A stretch of 64,000 nucleotides of DNA, taken from positions 248,001 to 312,000 of the forward strand of contig CAVUSJ010000008.1 in assembly GCA_963744105.1 (NCBI GenBank), read 5' to 3'. Under the pieces are notes generated by a model. That model was given only the letters and a program-made list of their open reading frames with translations, did no database searches and was not told where the DNA came from. This document shows positions 63,683-64,000 of this stretch, piece after piece. The DNA comes from DASUPK01 sp963744105. Its GTDB lineage: Bacteria; Actinomycetota; Thermoleophilia; Solirubrobacterales; 70-9. Position numbers and translations under genes: made by a program. The first letter of the stretch is position 1. Each line of letters opens with the position of its first letter.

Positions 63683-64000
63683 ATGGGAGAGATCGTGCCG
63701 ATCATCTTTTTGGCCGTGATCCTGAAGATCCCGATCCTCTACGGCATGTGGCTGATCTACTGGGCCGTCAAGGAGGAGCCGGAGCTCGAGGACCTGCCCG
63801 GGGACGCCGACGATCACAGCTTCAGGCGCTTCCGTCGCAACCCGCTGAAGCCGCGCGGCCCGCGCCGTGGCGGCCCTCACGGCGGCACCGCTCAGGCACA
63901 GCCCGACTGCCCGCCGGGCGGCCGCACCAGGACTCCGGTGATCGAGCCGAGGCTCGCCCCCGGAATGGCCGCCCACGAGCGGCGCGAGCACACACCCGCC
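63683..64000 (+). CDS. Small membrane-anchored protein, partial (3' end outside window)
   Basis: Open for 106 codons from ATG 63683 to the window edge. One N-terminal helix (IVPIIFLAVILKIPILYGMW) is followed by KEEPELEDLPGDADDHSFRR and a basic Gly/Pro/Arg-rich tail (PRGPRRGGPHGGTAQAQPD). A TAGACT box (63670-63675), which includes the stop codon of the previous gene, lies 7 nt before the ATG. Family not recognised. Confidence 0.65.
   Translation, partial: MGEIVPIIFLAVILKIPILYGMWLIYWAVKEEPELEDLPGDADDHSFRRFRRNPLKPRGPRRGGPHGGTAQAQPDCPPGGRTRTPVIEPRLAPGMAAHERREHTPA

Overview
The window reads as a high-GC actinobacterial chromosome segment, most likely class Thermoleophilia (Solirubrobacterales or Gaiellales type). 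The grounds are the very high G/C at third codon positions, Zn-binding (C+) forms of S4, S14 and L36, charged low-complexity extensions on several ribosomal proteins, MCE proteins, and large secreted proteins ending in the PDTAITKGP... type C-terminal module that I associate with this class. No mobile element, phage gene or CRISPR array was seen.

Layout. 1-3.6 kb: end of bioA, rubredoxin, a Nudix hydrolase, a small membrane protein and a flavin split-barrel protein. 3.6-14.6 kb: a minus-strand lipid-import operon of six MCE (MlaD-like) genes in mceA-F style, then an SCP2 sterol-carrier gene and an unknown gene, headed by a TetR regulator. A plus-strand ChoD-like GMC (cholesterol-oxidase type) oxidoreductase diverges from that regulator. 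No YrbE permease or Mkl ATPase is present. 16.3-38.9 kb: mixed housekeeping genes (Fe/Mn superoxide dismutase, VTT membrane protein, tRNA-Pro, secreted lipoproteins, DsbA-like thioredoxin, Nif3, acyl-CoA synthetase, glycerate kinase, secreted esterase, SDR, patatin, DacB, LigA, SurE, Ftr1 iron permease under a DtxR/IdeR-like box, TruA). 38.9-63.1 kb: the alpha, spc, S10 and str ribosomal clusters on the minus strand in near-canonical order (rpsL-rpsG // fusA-tuf-rpsJ ... secY-adk-map // rpmJ-rpsM-rpsK-rpsD-rpoA-rplQ). Two plus-strand gene pairs interrupt them, and infA is missing from its usual slot. The right end has an HAD-like protein and a partial membrane protein.

Reading quality. More than 20 frameshifts break the MCE genes, several more break a secreted esterase, and single ones break tetR, adk, the rpsQ extension and two small genes. 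Because adk is essential, and the broken genes keep coding-like sequence without in-frame stops, I treat most of these as residual assembly indels rather than gene decay. Gene ends in those regions are reconstructed by joining frames.

Regulation. Many genes have a TAnnnT-like -10 box 6-9 nt before the start codon, which predicts leaderless mRNAs. Several divergent pairs share back-to-back -10 boxes in 26-47 bp gaps. The rpmJ and fusA upstream regions share an extended -10 (TGCTATCnT). The fusA leader holds a canonical intrinsic terminator before the gene, and the rpmJ leader can fold into several hairpins.
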